From CAIVND01 sp035532075 (lineage in GTDB: Bacteria; Actinomycetota; Acidimicrobiia; Acidimicrobiales; Bog-793), in contig DATKRV010000103.1 of the NCBI GenBank assembly GCA_035532075.1, forward strand, positions 1 to 13,847: 13,847 nt of DNA, in the 5' to 3' direction. The notes beneath the pieces were generated by a model. The model was given only the letters and a program-made list of their open reading frames with translations. It ran no database searches and was not told where the DNA came from. Both the position numbers and the translations under genes were made by a program. The stretch's first letter is position 1, and each line of letters begins with the position of its first letter. Below, piece after piece: positions 1-8,141 of this stretch.

Positions 1-131
1 CTACGTCTACTCCTCTGGAAGGGCGCGAAATACCTGCACACAAAGCTGTACCAGGGAGCACGAGGGGTCGATCGGGGGGAACTACGGACTAGTTCATCCG
101 ATCCATCACCTGAACAAGGTGTTTGCCGTCG

Positions 132-160
132 AAAAAATCTGCCTCAAAGATCAGTTGGCA
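132..160 (-). terminator. Weak intrinsic terminator candidate after tRNA-Ala
   Basis: Read on the minus strand, TGCCAA at 160-155 can pair with TTGGCA-like bases ending at 140 (four outer pairs TGCC/GGCA plus two more across a 2-base bulge). A run of six T follows at 137-132. A shorter alternative hairpin, ATCT/AGAT at 151-137, abuts the same T run. The site lies about 75 bases past the tRNA 3' end and could stop the tRNA transcript or operon read-through. The stem is short and imperfect, so the call is tentative. Confidence 0.3.
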
Positions 161-233
161 AAATAGAACATCTGCCGCCGCGAGCGAGCCGTATGGACCG
201 CGATATAGGGGCCATGGTGGGGAGATCACAGTG

Positions 234-307
234 TGGAGCTGACGGGATTCGAACCCGTGACCCCCTGGTTGCAAACCAGGTGCTCTAACCAACTGAGCTA
301 CAGCCCC
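234..307 (-). tRNA. tRNA-Ala (anticodon UGC)
   Basis: The reverse complement folds into a 74-base cloverleaf: a 7-bp acceptor stem GGGGCTG/CAGCTCC, a D arm with AGTTGGTTA in the loop, anticodon stem CCTGG/CCAGG around loop TTTGCAA (anticodon TGC), and a T arm ACGGG-TTCGAAT-CCCGT. The acceptor has G3 opposite U70, the alanine identity pair, and the discriminator base is A. The 3' CCA is not encoded; the next bases are CAC. The gene lies 46 bases downstream of the hpnH stop on the same strand with no terminator between them, so operon read-through is possible. A TATAGG-like -10 sits at 325-320, but I see no well-spaced -35 for it. Confidence 0.97.
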
Positions 308-353
308 ATAACCATTCAGCCTATAAGCCGATAGCAATGATGTTTTCTGACAA

Positions 354-1361
354 CTAATGGGTGCCGAGGGCTGCCCGGATTGACTGACGAAGCGACGCTG
401 TCGTTGCGAGAACCGCAGTTGGCTCGTATCCGCAGTGTGCCATGCAATTGTCACACCTTGAATCATTGCCTCGTCCGTATTTTGACCAGTCCGTGGTTTC
501 GAGGAGTTCTTTGTAGGTCGCGGTGTATCCATCGCCCATGAGATAACAGGGTCGCTGCCAACCGAAGATCGAATAACTTGGAATCCCCCACGGGGTGCAC
601 TGATACTGCTCTTTTCCCTCAAGGAAATCGAGGAAGAGCGGCGTGTGGTTGAGTCGCCATTTCTTGCGATGCCCGTCACCGAACGCCTTGGAGAAAAGCT
701 GCTGAGACTGCTCGACACCAAGGTAGTGATCCTGATCTGGGGCTTTCTCGTAGGCATACGCCGGAGAGATCATCATCGCGTCGACCTTGAGGTCGTCATT
801 GATGAAGTTCAACACCTCTCGCACGGTCTTTGGCGAGTCGGTGCTGAAGAACGTCGAGTTTGTCGTGACGCGAAATCCGCGACGCTTCGCCTCACGTATC
901 GCAGAGACCGCCTCATCAAAAACCCCCTCGCGGTCGACGGCCTCGTCATGACGCTCCTTGAGCCCGTCGAGGTGCACGACCCACGAGAAGTACGTCGATG
1001 GCTTGAACTGATCCATCTTGCGATTCAGCAATACCGCGTTGGTGCACAGATAGACAAATCGCTTTCGCGCAATGAGTCCCTCGACGATCTCGGTGATCTG
1101 TGGATGCAAAAGCGGCTCACCACCGGCAATGGACACCATTGGCGCGCCGCTCTCGTCAATCGCGGCAAACGCGTCCTCCGGGCTGACACGCTTGCGCAGA
1201 ATCTCCGTCGGGTACTGGATTTTCCCACAACCTGGACAGGCAAGGTTGCAGACAAAAAGCGGTTCGAGCTCGACAATCAGCGGGTACTTTTCGACCCTCT
1301 TGATCTTCTGTTTCATCAAGTACGCGGCCATCCGCATGTTCTGTCGCAGGGGGATACCCAT
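354..1361 (-). CDS. hpnH: HpnH, radical SAM adenosylhopane synthase
   Basis: 335-residue radical SAM enzyme. The family joins a 5'-deoxyadenosyl group from S-adenosylmethionine to diploptene, giving adenosylhopane, the first side-chain step of extended hopanoids. The [4Fe-4S]-binding cysteines are C38, C42 and C45 in CNLACPGC (CX3CX2C). The GGEPLLHP segment at 80-87 is the usual SAM-contacting glycine motif. Further cysteines at 255, 272, 303, 306 and 310 (CDNCMAHC near the C terminus) match the family's C-terminal region. The start context, with PLRQNMRMAAYLMKQ followed by YPLIVELEPLFVCNLAC, is typical of HpnH. The ATG overlaps the hpnG TAA by one base (TAATG), indicating translational coupling. 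It is the last protein gene of the operon, before tRNA-Ala. The length is normal for the family. Confidence 0.95.
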   Translation of the reverse strand: MGIPLRQNMRMAAYLMKQKIKRVEKYPLIVELEPLFVCNLACPGCGKIQYPTEILRKRVSPEDAFAAIDESGAPMVSIAGGEPLLHPQITEIVEGLIARKRFVYLCTNAVLLNRKMDQFKPSTYFSWVVHLDGLKERHDEAVDREGVFDEAVSAIREAKRRGFRVTTNSTFFSTDSPKTVREVLNFINDDLKVDAMMISPAYAYEKAPDQDHYLGVEQSQQLFSKAFGDGHRKKWRLNHTPLFLDFLEGKEQYQCTPWGIPSYSIFGWQRPCYLMGDGYTATYKELLETTDWSKYGRGNDSRCDNCMAHCGYEPTAVLATTASLRQSIRAALGTH

Positions 1362-1981
1362 TAACTTTCACCAACCTCCGAGAGTGGATAGTTATCAACG
1401 CTAACCGGAGACCACTGTGCAAGGGTACGCGCAACGGCCCGCAGCGAACGATATGTATCACGCGCGGCCGAAACCACCGCGGGTGAGCGAAGCTCTACGC
1501 CCGGGACATCTAGCAGGACCCGAACCACGACAAAGGGATGATGTACCGCAAGCGATCCACACCAATACGACTCCATATCGACGGCCAGGGCACCATTTCG
1601 ACTGGCATGTCGACGGTTGGCCTCTCCATGGACAATTACCGATGTTGAGACGATTGTCCCTCTTCTCACGGGCATTCTCTCACGTGTCAGGAGGTCGGCA
1701 ATCGATTCGGCCTCTTCGAGCAGTATTTCCTCCTCACCCTCGATCGTCGCCAACCTCGTCGCAACGATGATGTCGCCGGGGCGATCACCTCGCTGAAGTC
1801 CTCCCGCGGCCCCAAGAAGCACGATCGGCTGGGGTTTCCGGCGCTCATCGATGATCCGACTGGTCGCCCGTTTCGCACGCGCGGGCCCCATGCCGATGCG
1901 CTCGACCACGAGTCCAGGTGCTCCACGCCGAATCGGTACCCTCTCAAGCGCGAGAGGAACAAGAACCAGAGGAGGGATCAA
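1361..1981 (-). CDS. hpnG: HpnG, adenosylhopane nucleosidase/phosphorylase
   Basis: About 206 residues from the start chosen. It belongs to the purine-nucleoside-phosphorylase-like superfamily; HpnG removes adenine from adenosylhopane to yield ribosylhopane or its phosphate. Visible motifs, numbered from the TTG, are GMGPARA at 30-36, the glycine-rich strand LLGAAGGL at 55-62 and the late VDMES motif at 134-138, which contacts the ribose in this fold. No ATG lies at the expected N terminus. TTG at 1981 overlaps the shc stop as TTGA, fits the coupled pattern of the other junctions and puts PLVLVPLALE at the protein start as expected. GGTGAG lies only one base upstream, so the ribosome site is poor. 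An in-frame ATG at 2059 would add 26 arginine-rich residues overlapping shc and looks less likely. The function is well supported by position between shc and hpnH; the start is uncertain. Confidence 0.85.
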   Translation of the reverse strand: MIPPLVLVPLALERVPIRRGAPGLVVERIGMGPARAKRATSRIIDERRKPQPIVLLGAAGGLQRGDRPGDIIVATRLATIEGEEEILLEEAESIADLLTRERMPVRRGTIVSTSVIVHGEANRRHASRNGALAVDMESYWCGSLAVHHPFVVVRVLLDVPGVELRSPAVVSAARDTYRSLRAVARTLAQWSPVSVDNYPLSEVGES

Positions 1982-3948
1982 CTCACCGATGCTGACTCGG
2001 AGACAGCCGTTGCCTCGGTGCCATTTCCCTCGCGCGCGATGCCTGCTGCCTCGCACCACCGTCCGAGCGCCGAGACCGGGAAGACGAGGCGGTAGAGGTG
2101 GTAGTTGATGTAGAAATCCCCGGGAAAACCTGTTCCGGTATAGAAGGGCTCATCCCAGTTCCCATCGCTGCGCTGGGTGGCAACGAGATAACTCACACCG
2201 CGAAAGGCGGCCCCATCGCGTGCACGACCGGCAGCGGAAAATGCGAGCAGCGCCCAGGCGGTCTGCGAGGCGGTCGAATGCCCGCTCGCGCGAAGCGCCG
2301 GGTCGTCATACGAGCGAATGTCCTCCCCCCAGCCACCGTCCTCATTCTGGTGCGCAATCAGGAAATCGAGTGCGCGCGAAATCACCGGATCGTCTCCCTC
2401 GACACCGACCGCGACGAGAGCCGGGACCACCGAACCTACGCCGTAGACGTAGTTCACGCCCCATCGCCCGAACCATGCGCCATCGGACTCCTGTTGATCC
2501 CTTAGCCAAAGCACTGCGCGCTGCACGATAGCGCTCTCGCTGTGACCCTCTTGGGCAAGCATCTCGACGACATGTGCTGTCACGTCCGCGCTCGGAGGAT
2601 CGATCACCGCACCAAAGTCCGAGAAAGGTAACTCATAGAGAACCTCGCGGATGTTGTCTGCATCAAAAGCACCCCACGCCCCCTCTTTGGAGACCATACC
2701 CTCGGTCCACGCAATCGCGCGCTCGACAGCTCGATCGACCGCACCCCGGTCGACGCCTGAAACACGTCGCAGAGCCAGCACTACCTCGGCCGTGTCATCC
2801 ACATCGGGATAGTTGTCGTTTGCAAATTCAAAGGCCCAGCCTCCAACGGGCAGCTCGGGCCGGCGCACGGCCCAGTCACCGCGGATCGTGACCTCCTCGT
2901 CGAGCAACCACCGCGCCGCGCTCGTGAGCGCCGGGTGATCCGTCGCGAGTCCAGCGTCTACGAGTGCAATCGTTGCGAGCGCGGTGTCCCAGACCGGAGA
3001 CTGACATGCCTCAAGCCAACGCATGCCATCTCTTCTCACCATGAACCGTTCGAGCCCCTCAAAAGCCTTTGCGATGACGGGATGATCGCTCGGGTAACCA
3101 CGCAGCGAAAGCGCAAGCACCGAATAGACCCATGGCGGCTGAATGCCACCCCAGCTTCCGTCGGCCTCTTGGCGTTTGATGATCCAGCGCTCGGCAGTAC
3201 CGAGCGCGACTTCGCGCACGGTACGTCGCAAAATTCCATGCTGGGCGAGGTGCTCATAACGCAGGAGCACCTGGTTCAGGATCGCAAAACGGCCACGCCA
3301 GTTGCGAATTGAAAGTTTCGGCGGATCGAGATGCCTGCCACTCCGCAGCTCCTCGATCCCAAAGGTCAGCTGATGGGTGGGCCGGTGCGCGGCAACAACA
3401 GTCAACGCAACGAAGGTCTGGCGCGCCCAACATCCGAACTCGTACACATTGAGCGGAACGCGCGAAGGAAGGAAGATGACCTCCGGTGGGAGCGCCGGAA
3501 GATCCTCCCACGACCAAAGGCCAAACAGCGCCATCCAGATCCGCGTAAACACCCGTGAATGCTCGAGTCCCCCTTCGTTTCGAATGAAGGTCGCGGCCTT
3601 GTCCATGTGCGGCTCGTTCGGGAGATCCCCGGCGATTCTCAGCGCGACATATGCCTCGACTGTTGTCGAGAGATCTCCGGGTCCGTCATAGAAGGTCGCC
3701 CAGGTTCCATCGGAGCGCTGTTGTGACCGGATCCACTTCGCCGCCTGTTTGGTGTCCTCTGGATCACGCAACCCGAGAAACTCCCGCAGCATGAGATCCT
3801 CCGCATCCATCGTCACATTCGTCTGAAGATCGCCCTTCCACCATCCGTGCTCGCTCTGGATCGATAGCAGATGGTCACGGGCGCGCACGAGCGCGCCTGT
3901 AATTTTCAACGGATCAGCGCGCATCTCCCTGGTTGTGAGGAAGCTCAT
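1978..3948 (-). CDS. shc: Squalene-hopene cyclase
   Basis: 656 residues, close to the usual 630-670. It cyclises squalene to hopene/hopanol at the cytoplasmic membrane face and is the defining enzyme of hopanoid synthesis. The catalytic acid motif DVDD is at 382-385 (followed by TAEVV). QW-type repeats that stiffen the alpha/alpha barrel recur, for example DGSWGG near 263-268, DGAWFGRWG, DGGWGED and DGNWDEPF toward the C terminus. The C-terminal block containing GTGFPGDFYINYHLY and PVSALGRW is family-typical. The last 20 or so residues (GNGTEATAVSESASVS) are a polar tail outside the core. The ATG lies 2 bases after the polyprenyl synthase stop, with GGAAAGG about 12 bases upstream. The stop overlaps the proposed hpnG start. 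Confidence 0.97.
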   Translation of the reverse strand: MSFLTTREMRADPLKITGALVRARDHLLSIQSEHGWWKGDLQTNVTMDAEDLMLREFLGLRDPEDTKQAAKWIRSQQRSDGTWATFYDGPGDLSTTVEAYVALRIAGDLPNEPHMDKAATFIRNEGGLEHSRVFTRIWMALFGLWSWEDLPALPPEVIFLPSRVPLNVYEFGCWARQTFVALTVVAAHRPTHQLTFGIEELRSGRHLDPPKLSIRNWRGRFAILNQVLLRYEHLAQHGILRRTVREVALGTAERWIIKRQEADGSWGGIQPPWVYSVLALSLRGYPSDHPVIAKAFEGLERFMVRRDGMRWLEACQSPVWDTALATIALVDAGLATDHPALTSAARWLLDEEVTIRGDWAVRRPELPVGGWAFEFANDNYPDVDDTAEVVLALRRVSGVDRGAVDRAVERAIAWTEGMVSKEGAWGAFDADNIREVLYELPFSDFGAVIDPPSADVTAHVVEMLAQEGHSESAIVQRAVLWLRDQQESDGAWFGRWGVNYVYGVGSVVPALVAVGVEGDDPVISRALDFLIAHQNEDGGWGEDIRSYDDPALRASGHSTASQTAWALLAFSAAGRARDGAAFRGVSYLVATQRSDGNWDEPFYTGTGFPGDFYINYHLYRLVFPVSALGRWCEAAGIAREGNGTEATAVSESASVS

Positions 3949-3950
3949 GG

Positions 3951-4991
3951 TTAAAACTGCCTTTCCACGACAAAGTGGGCGATTTCGATGAACTGGCGTC
4001 GTGCATCGTCAAGGATCTCCGCCTCGTCGAGCGCATCGAGCGCGAGAAGGAGACGCGTGTCCGCGAGCTCGTTCGTCGCGTCGCGTCCACCGAGACGCTC
4101 CACGAGTTCGGCACAACGCTCGATCTGTCGCTCGCTCAGCTGCTCTATCGCCAAGAGCTCAAGAAGCTCTTCCACTCCCGATTCTCCCGAGGAGAGTGCT
4201 GCAGTGACGGGAAGCGATTTCTTATGCTGGCGGAGATCGCTCCATGAGGGCTTGCCGGTGGTCTTCGGGTCGCCCCAGATGCCGAGCAGGTCGTCGACGG
4301 CCTGGAAGGCGAGTCCTAGTTCGACGCCAAACCGGTCAAGCGCGCCCACCGTTGTCATTGGCGCGTTTACCAGCACGGCACCGATCGCAGCCGCGCAGCC
4401 GAGCAGGGCCCCGGTCTTGCCCGCTTCCATCGCGAGGCACTCATCAAAGCTCACGTGGCCGCGGCCTTCGAACTCCATGTCCTGGGACTGTCCGGCGATC
4501 ATCTTCGCGGTCGCGTCAGCGAGCAACAGCGCTGCCTGATGTCCTTCAAGCACCTGTCCGTCAGCGACAAGCAGACGAGGGTCGAGGACGATCTGCTGAG
4601 CGAGTGCTGCCAGCGCATCTCCGACAATGATCGCCTGCGCGATGCCAAACACGGCCCATACCGTTGGACGGTGTCGGCGCTCTCGATCAACGTCCATCAC
4701 ATCGTCATGGATCAGCGAGTAGTTGTGCACGAGCTCGATCGCCACTGCCCCCGGCAGCCCGTACTCGCCCCTCGCACCCATCGCCTCTGCCGATAGCAGC
4801 GCGAGCGCCGGACGCACACCCTTGCCACCATCGCTTCCGGTCGACTCACCCTTCGCATCTTCCCAGCCAAGGTGATAGGCGGCGATCGAACGCAGCTGGG
4901 GATTGAGCATGTCAATCGAGCGCCGCATCGCCGGCACGACGAGATCGCGGGCCCTCGTCAGAACCTCGGGGACCGTGGTGACGTTGGCCAC
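3951..4991 (-). CDS. Polyprenyl diphosphate synthase (probable FPP/GGPP synthase)
   Basis: 346-residue all-helical trans-isoprenyl diphosphate synthase that condenses IPP with allylic diphosphates; in this operon it should provide the C15 FPP that HpnD uses. The first aspartate motif is DDVMD at 96-100 in HNYSLIHDDVMD, followed by RRHRPTVW. KGVRPAL at 57-63 binds IPP. The second motif is FQAVDDLLGIWGD at 229-241, where the usual DDxxD reads DDLLG with a later D241. That variant, followed by SDLRQHKKSLPV, is common in actinobacterial paralogues near hopanoid genes. Tyr91 lies five residues before the first motif and there is no two-residue insertion in it, so product length (FPP or GGPP) cannot be settled by eye. 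The start is GTG, overlapping the hpnE TAG by one base (TAGTG). Confidence 0.9.
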   Translation of the reverse strand: MANVTTVPEVLTRARDLVVPAMRRSIDMLNPQLRSIAAYHLGWEDAKGESTGSDGGKGVRPALALLSAEAMGARGEYGLPGAVAIELVHNYSLIHDDVMDVDRERRHRPTVWAVFGIAQAIIVGDALAALAQQIVLDPRLLVADGQVLEGHQAALLLADATAKMIAGQSQDMEFEGRGHVSFDECLAMEAGKTGALLGCAAAIGAVLVNAPMTTVGALDRFGVELGLAFQAVDDLLGIWGDPKTTGKPSWSDLRQHKKSLPVTAALSSGESGVEELLELLAIEQLSERQIERCAELVERLGGRDATNELADTRLLLALDALDEAEILDDARRQFIEIAHFVVERQF

Positions 4992-6385
4992 TAGATGGCC
5001 TCCTTTGCAACAGAGCCGGCTCCCGCAAAGGGGGTGAAGGTGAAGACCTTTGCGAGATGATCCACCGCGCGCTCGCCACTTCTCACGGCTCCCTCCATCG
5101 TCGCTGGCCAGCCGGTGTCGGTGTAGCTGCCGGCAAGGACGAGGTTGTGCAATTTCGTTTCGACGCCGGGACGCAGCCGATTTGTCCCTGGAATACCGCG
5201 AAATGTCGCGTGATGTTCCCGACTGACAACTGCGTCAATGACATTCGCTGCGCGAGCCAAAGGAAAGAGATCGGTAATCGTCCCCTCGTACCGATCGATC
5301 AGAACTTCGGGCCGCTCTCCATGTTCATCATCTGCGCCCGAGATCGATATGGCGAGGCACTGGCCCTCTCCCTCGCCGAGGCCAGCAGCACGCGAGCGAT
5401 CGAACACGAACTGCACCGGAGTATCAACTCCCGCGGCGACCTGATAGTTCATGATCTTTCGGTCATAGATGATGTTGACGTCGACGATCGGCGAACTGCC
5501 AAGACCTATCACGCCTTCGAAGTCGCCGCGCATCGATTGGGGAAGCAGGCCCACCACCTCATTCGCGTTCACCGCGAGAATGACAGCGTCAGCATTGACG
5601 GTCTCACCGTCGATGACGACACCGGTCACCGAGGTCGAGTCCTCATTCACCGTCAACGCTGTGACCTTCGCTCGGGAACGAACTGTTGCACCGTTCTCTG
5701 CGAGGATGGCAAGGGCGGGATCAACATGCAACTCGGTCAGAGGAACCTCGGACCATCCGATGTCGGCCGCGTCATTCCTCGCAAGCAGGCCGGTCTGGAA
5801 CACCTTTGCCGCGAGGAACAGTGAGGCCTCGTCCGCACGGACATTGACAGTTGGAAGCGAAATCAAATCCCACAGCACCCTGATCGCGCGCGGACTCTGG
5901 CCATGTCGCAAGAGGAAGTGTTCAAAGGTCTCGTCATCAAGCTCCGGATCCTCGAGATCAAGGCGGCGCAATGCGAGGGCAGCTCTTGCAATCCTGGAGC
6001 GCTCCGCAAGACTGAGGTAGTGATAGCGACCAAGCGATGCAGCGAGATGCAGGGGCGCTGGAAGCCAATTACGCCTAATCCACGCGACCTCGGCCGGTCG
6101 GCCGTCTCCACTTGGCCTAAGAACCGGGATTGCCAGACGGCGCAGCGGAGCCTTGGAGTCTGATCCGATGCGAGAAAGATAGCGACGATACGCGCTGCAG
6201 CATGCGAGATACACGTGCTGACCGTTGTCGAACATCAGACCCTTTCGTTCAAACGACCAGGTCGCTCCGCCGAGTCGCGGTCGTCCCTCGAACAGGGTGA
6301 CCCGCATATCCCGGTCGACCGCTCCGATCGCCGCGCTGAGGCCCGCGAGGCCCGCACCCACGACGACCACATGAGGGCGGTTCAT
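4991..6385 (-). CDS. hpnE: HpnE, FAD-dependent hydroxysqualene dehydroxylase
   Basis: 464-residue flavoprotein of the phytoene desaturase/amine oxidase superfamily. In the HpnCDE route it reductively removes the hydroxyl of hydroxysqualene to give squalene; older annotation calls it a squalene-associated desaturase. The N-terminal Rossmann motif VVVGAGLAGLSAA (G10, G12, G15) is followed by an acidic residue at the end of the second strand (LFEGRPRLGG) that binds the FAD ribose. The family segment FDNGQHVYLACCSAYRRYL follows. The C-terminal FAD motif LAGSYTDTGWPATMEGAVRSG is clear. The ATG overlaps the hpnD TGA as ATGA, and the TAG overlaps the next gene's GTG. The length is normal. Confidence 0.93.
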   Translation of the reverse strand: MNRPHVVVVGAGLAGLSAAIGAVDRDMRVTLFEGRPRLGGATWSFERKGLMFDNGQHVYLACCSAYRRYLSRIGSDSKAPLRRLAIPVLRPSGDGRPAEVAWIRRNWLPAPLHLAASLGRYHYLSLAERSRIARAALALRRLDLEDPELDDETFEHFLLRHGQSPRAIRVLWDLISLPTVNVRADEASLFLAAKVFQTGLLARNDAADIGWSEVPLTELHVDPALAILAENGATVRSRAKVTALTVNEDSTSVTGVVIDGETVNADAVILAVNANEVVGLLPQSMRGDFEGVIGLGSSPIVDVNIIYDRKIMNYQVAAGVDTPVQFVFDRSRAAGLGEGEGQCLAISISGADDEHGERPEVLIDRYEGTITDLFPLARAANVIDAVVSREHHATFRGIPGTNRLRPGVETKLHNLVLAGSYTDTGWPATMEGAVRSGERAVDHLAKVFTFTPFAGAGSVAKEAI

Positions 6386-7236
6386 ATCTGTACACCACCC
6401 AACGCGCGAAGCGAAACCCGTACCTTCTCACCTGCTGAGAGTGAAACACGCGAAGAAAAGATCGCCGCGGGATCCTCCTCGATTCGCTCGAGCAACCGGT
6501 GATAGATCCCTGCCATCGCGCTGACGCAGGCACGCGAACGATAATCGAGAAGGTCGAGAAGTTCGAGACCCTCGCCATAGGCCATCTTTGCACGCGAGAC
6601 CTCGAGCCTGACGAGCTCAACGAGTTGGTCGATCGGACCGGTCGCGTCTTCGGCGCAGCCAAACCTCCTGAGGTCCTCCTGGGGGAGATAGACGCGACCC
6701 ATCGTCTCGCGATCTTCGACGACGTCACGCAGAATATTTGTGATCTGCAGACCTATACCGAGCCGATTCGCAAGCTGAGCGCCCCGCGTCGGCTGGTTCG
6801 TACCAAAGATCGAGAGCGAGAGCCGTCCAACCGAACCCGCAACCAGAGTGCAGTAGTGCTCGAGATCGGAATAAGACTCCCAGCGCTGGCGCTCCCCATC
6901 GAGTTCGCATCCCGTGATGATCTCACCGAGTTGGTCAACCGAAATCGGAAAATGGTGCATCGCGTCGCACAGGGCAAGCAGGACGGGATCACCCTCTGGC
7001 GGGTTACCAGCCGCGGTTGCCATGATCTGCGCGCGGACATTCGCTAGCTGCACGCGCTTCTCGTTGACGTCGAGATCGCCATCCCCGATATCGTCGACCC
7101 TTCTCGCGAACGCATAAAGCGCAGACATCGCAGCTCTTTTTCGCGCAGGAAGCAGGCGAATACCATAAGAGAAGTTTCTCGCCTCAACTTTGGTAATGGT
7201 CTCGCATGCGCGATACGCCTCGACAATGTCGTTCAT
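6382..7236 (-). CDS. hpnD: HpnD, presqualene diphosphate synthase
   Basis: 284-residue head-to-head prenyl synthase of the squalene/phytoene synthase family. HpnD condenses two FPP molecules to presqualene diphosphate. Two aspartate-rich metal-diphosphate sites are visible: DDIGD at 48-52 (in LYAFARRVDDIGD) and DVVED at 171-175 (in TNILRDVVED), the latter followed by GRVYLPQEDLRRFG. LEHYCTLVAGSVGRL at 125-139 is the conserved middle motif. HpnD is assigned over HpnC because of NFSYGIRLLP at the N terminus, the QITNILRDV helix and the gene order. It is coupled to hpnC upstream and hpnE downstream by ATGA overlaps. A carotenoid-type phytoene synthase is the alternative, but the context argues strongly for hopanoid synthesis. 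Confidence 0.92.
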   Translation of the reverse strand: MNDIVEAYRACETITKVEARNFSYGIRLLPARKRAAMSALYAFARRVDDIGDGDLDVNEKRVQLANVRAQIMATAAGNPPEGDPVLLALCDAMHHFPISVDQLGEIITGCELDGERQRWESYSDLEHYCTLVAGSVGRLSLSIFGTNQPTRGAQLANRLGIGLQITNILRDVVEDRETMGRVYLPQEDLRRFGCAEDATGPIDQLVELVRLEVSRAKMAYGEGLELLDLLDYRSRACVSAMAGIYHRLLERIEEDPAAIFSSRVSLSAGEKVRVSLRALGGVQI

Positions 7237-8141
7237 CGACGAACCTCCGGTGATGAACGACTCTTCGAGCCCGAGTCACGAAGCGCGCCAACGTACACGC
7301 CGAGCGTTCGCTTCAACACTGAGGACCTTCGTGCCTTGACCGGATACGAGAGCACGTCAAAATCCGCCGCAATGATTGCGTCAATCTGTGCCAACCCGCC
7401 GCCGATGAATCCTGTAACCGCGATGCGCGCCCAGCCACCGAGCAGTCGTACAAGTGGACGGGAGCTTTCGAGAAGGGAGTGCGCCCGCTGCACTTCGAAC
7501 CGGATCAATAGCCGGAGACCCGGTGAAGCGGATGCACGCGTCAGTTCCGCCTCTTCGACATTGAACCGCTCGAGATCCTCTTGAGGAAGGTAGATGCGTC
7601 CCTGTTCGGCATCTTCGCTCACATCCTGGAGATGTTCGATGATCTGCAGCGCAGTGCATGCCTCATCAGATCGCGCCGAGGTCTCGCCGGAATATGCACC
7701 AAAGATCGAGAGCACCATTTGACCGACGGGATTTGCCGAGAGTGAGCAGTACTGCTCAAGGTCGGCATAGGTCCGATATCGCTTGACCTCCTGGTCCTGA
7801 CGATTCGCCTGAATGAGATCGAGAAAAGGTTCAATCCCCATCTTGAGTTCAGTCGCGCTCTTTGCAGCGCGGACAAACACGGAGTGGGTTCCACCTCCAT
7901 CGAATGCCCGGATGGTCTCGGCCTGCGCCCAGTCAAGCTGTGCAATGCGATCACCAGTCGAGAGGTCTCCGATGTCATCGACAAAACGGGCAAAACCGTA
8001 CATTGCCAGAAGACGTTCACGATAGTGGCGAGGAATGAAGCGCGAGGCGACGGAAAAGTTCTCGACACGTGCCTTTCGCATCACCTCTTCCGATGTAAAT
8101 CCGGGAAGAGCGCTCTCGGTGAGATCGCCCGACTGGGTCAT
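7233..8141 (-). CDS. hpnC: HpnC, hydroxysqualene synthase
   Basis: 302-residue paralogue of HpnD in the squalene/phytoene synthase family. HpnC converts presqualene diphosphate to hydroxysqualene. The HpnC signature ENFSVASRFIPRHYR at 27-41 resembles the family's ENFPVASRLLP. Metal-binding motifs are DDIGD at 55-59 and DVSED at 173-177, the latter in LQDVSED before GRIYLPQEDLERF. CSLSANPVGQMVL at 132-144 matches the SANPVG motif of this subgroup. The ATG overlaps the dxs TGA as ATGA. About 20 C-terminal residues rich in Ser, Arg and Lys look disordered. Identity with HpnD is limited outside the motifs, as expected for these ancient paralogues. Confidence 0.92.
   Translation of the reverse strand: MTQSGDLTESALPGFTSEEVMRKARVENFSVASRFIPRHYRERLLAMYGFARFVDDIGDLSTGDRIAQLDWAQAETIRAFDGGGTHSVFVRAAKSATELKMGIEPFLDLIQANRQDQEVKRYRTYADLEQYCSLSANPVGQMVLSIFGAYSGETSARSDEACTALQIIEHLQDVSEDAEQGRIYLPQEDLERFNVEEAELTRASASPGLRLLIRFEVQRAHSLLESSRPLVRLLGGWARIAVTGFIGGGLAQIDAIIAADFDVLSYPVKARRSSVLKRTLGVYVGALRDSGSKSRSSPEVRR

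Noticed and set aside
1..233. Possible end of a gene entering from the left edge
   Set aside because: Two plus-strand frames are open at the edge (one to 165, one through the tRNA antisense), but neither has a recognisable motif. I see no supported gene in this stretch.
89..757. 222-codon minus-strand open frame across tRNA-Ala and the end of hpnH
   Set aside because: It runs through the tRNA in the same direction and overlaps hpnH out of frame; low-complexity Ser/Arg composition.
645..1364. 239-codon plus-strand open frame opposite hpnH
   Set aside because: It is wholly antisense to a clear radical SAM gene and shows no domain-like sequence; such frames are common in GC-rich DNA.
5057..5824. 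255-codon plus-strand open frame opposite hpnE
   Set aside because: It mirrors the HpnE codons, has no recognisable motif and no good ribosome site.
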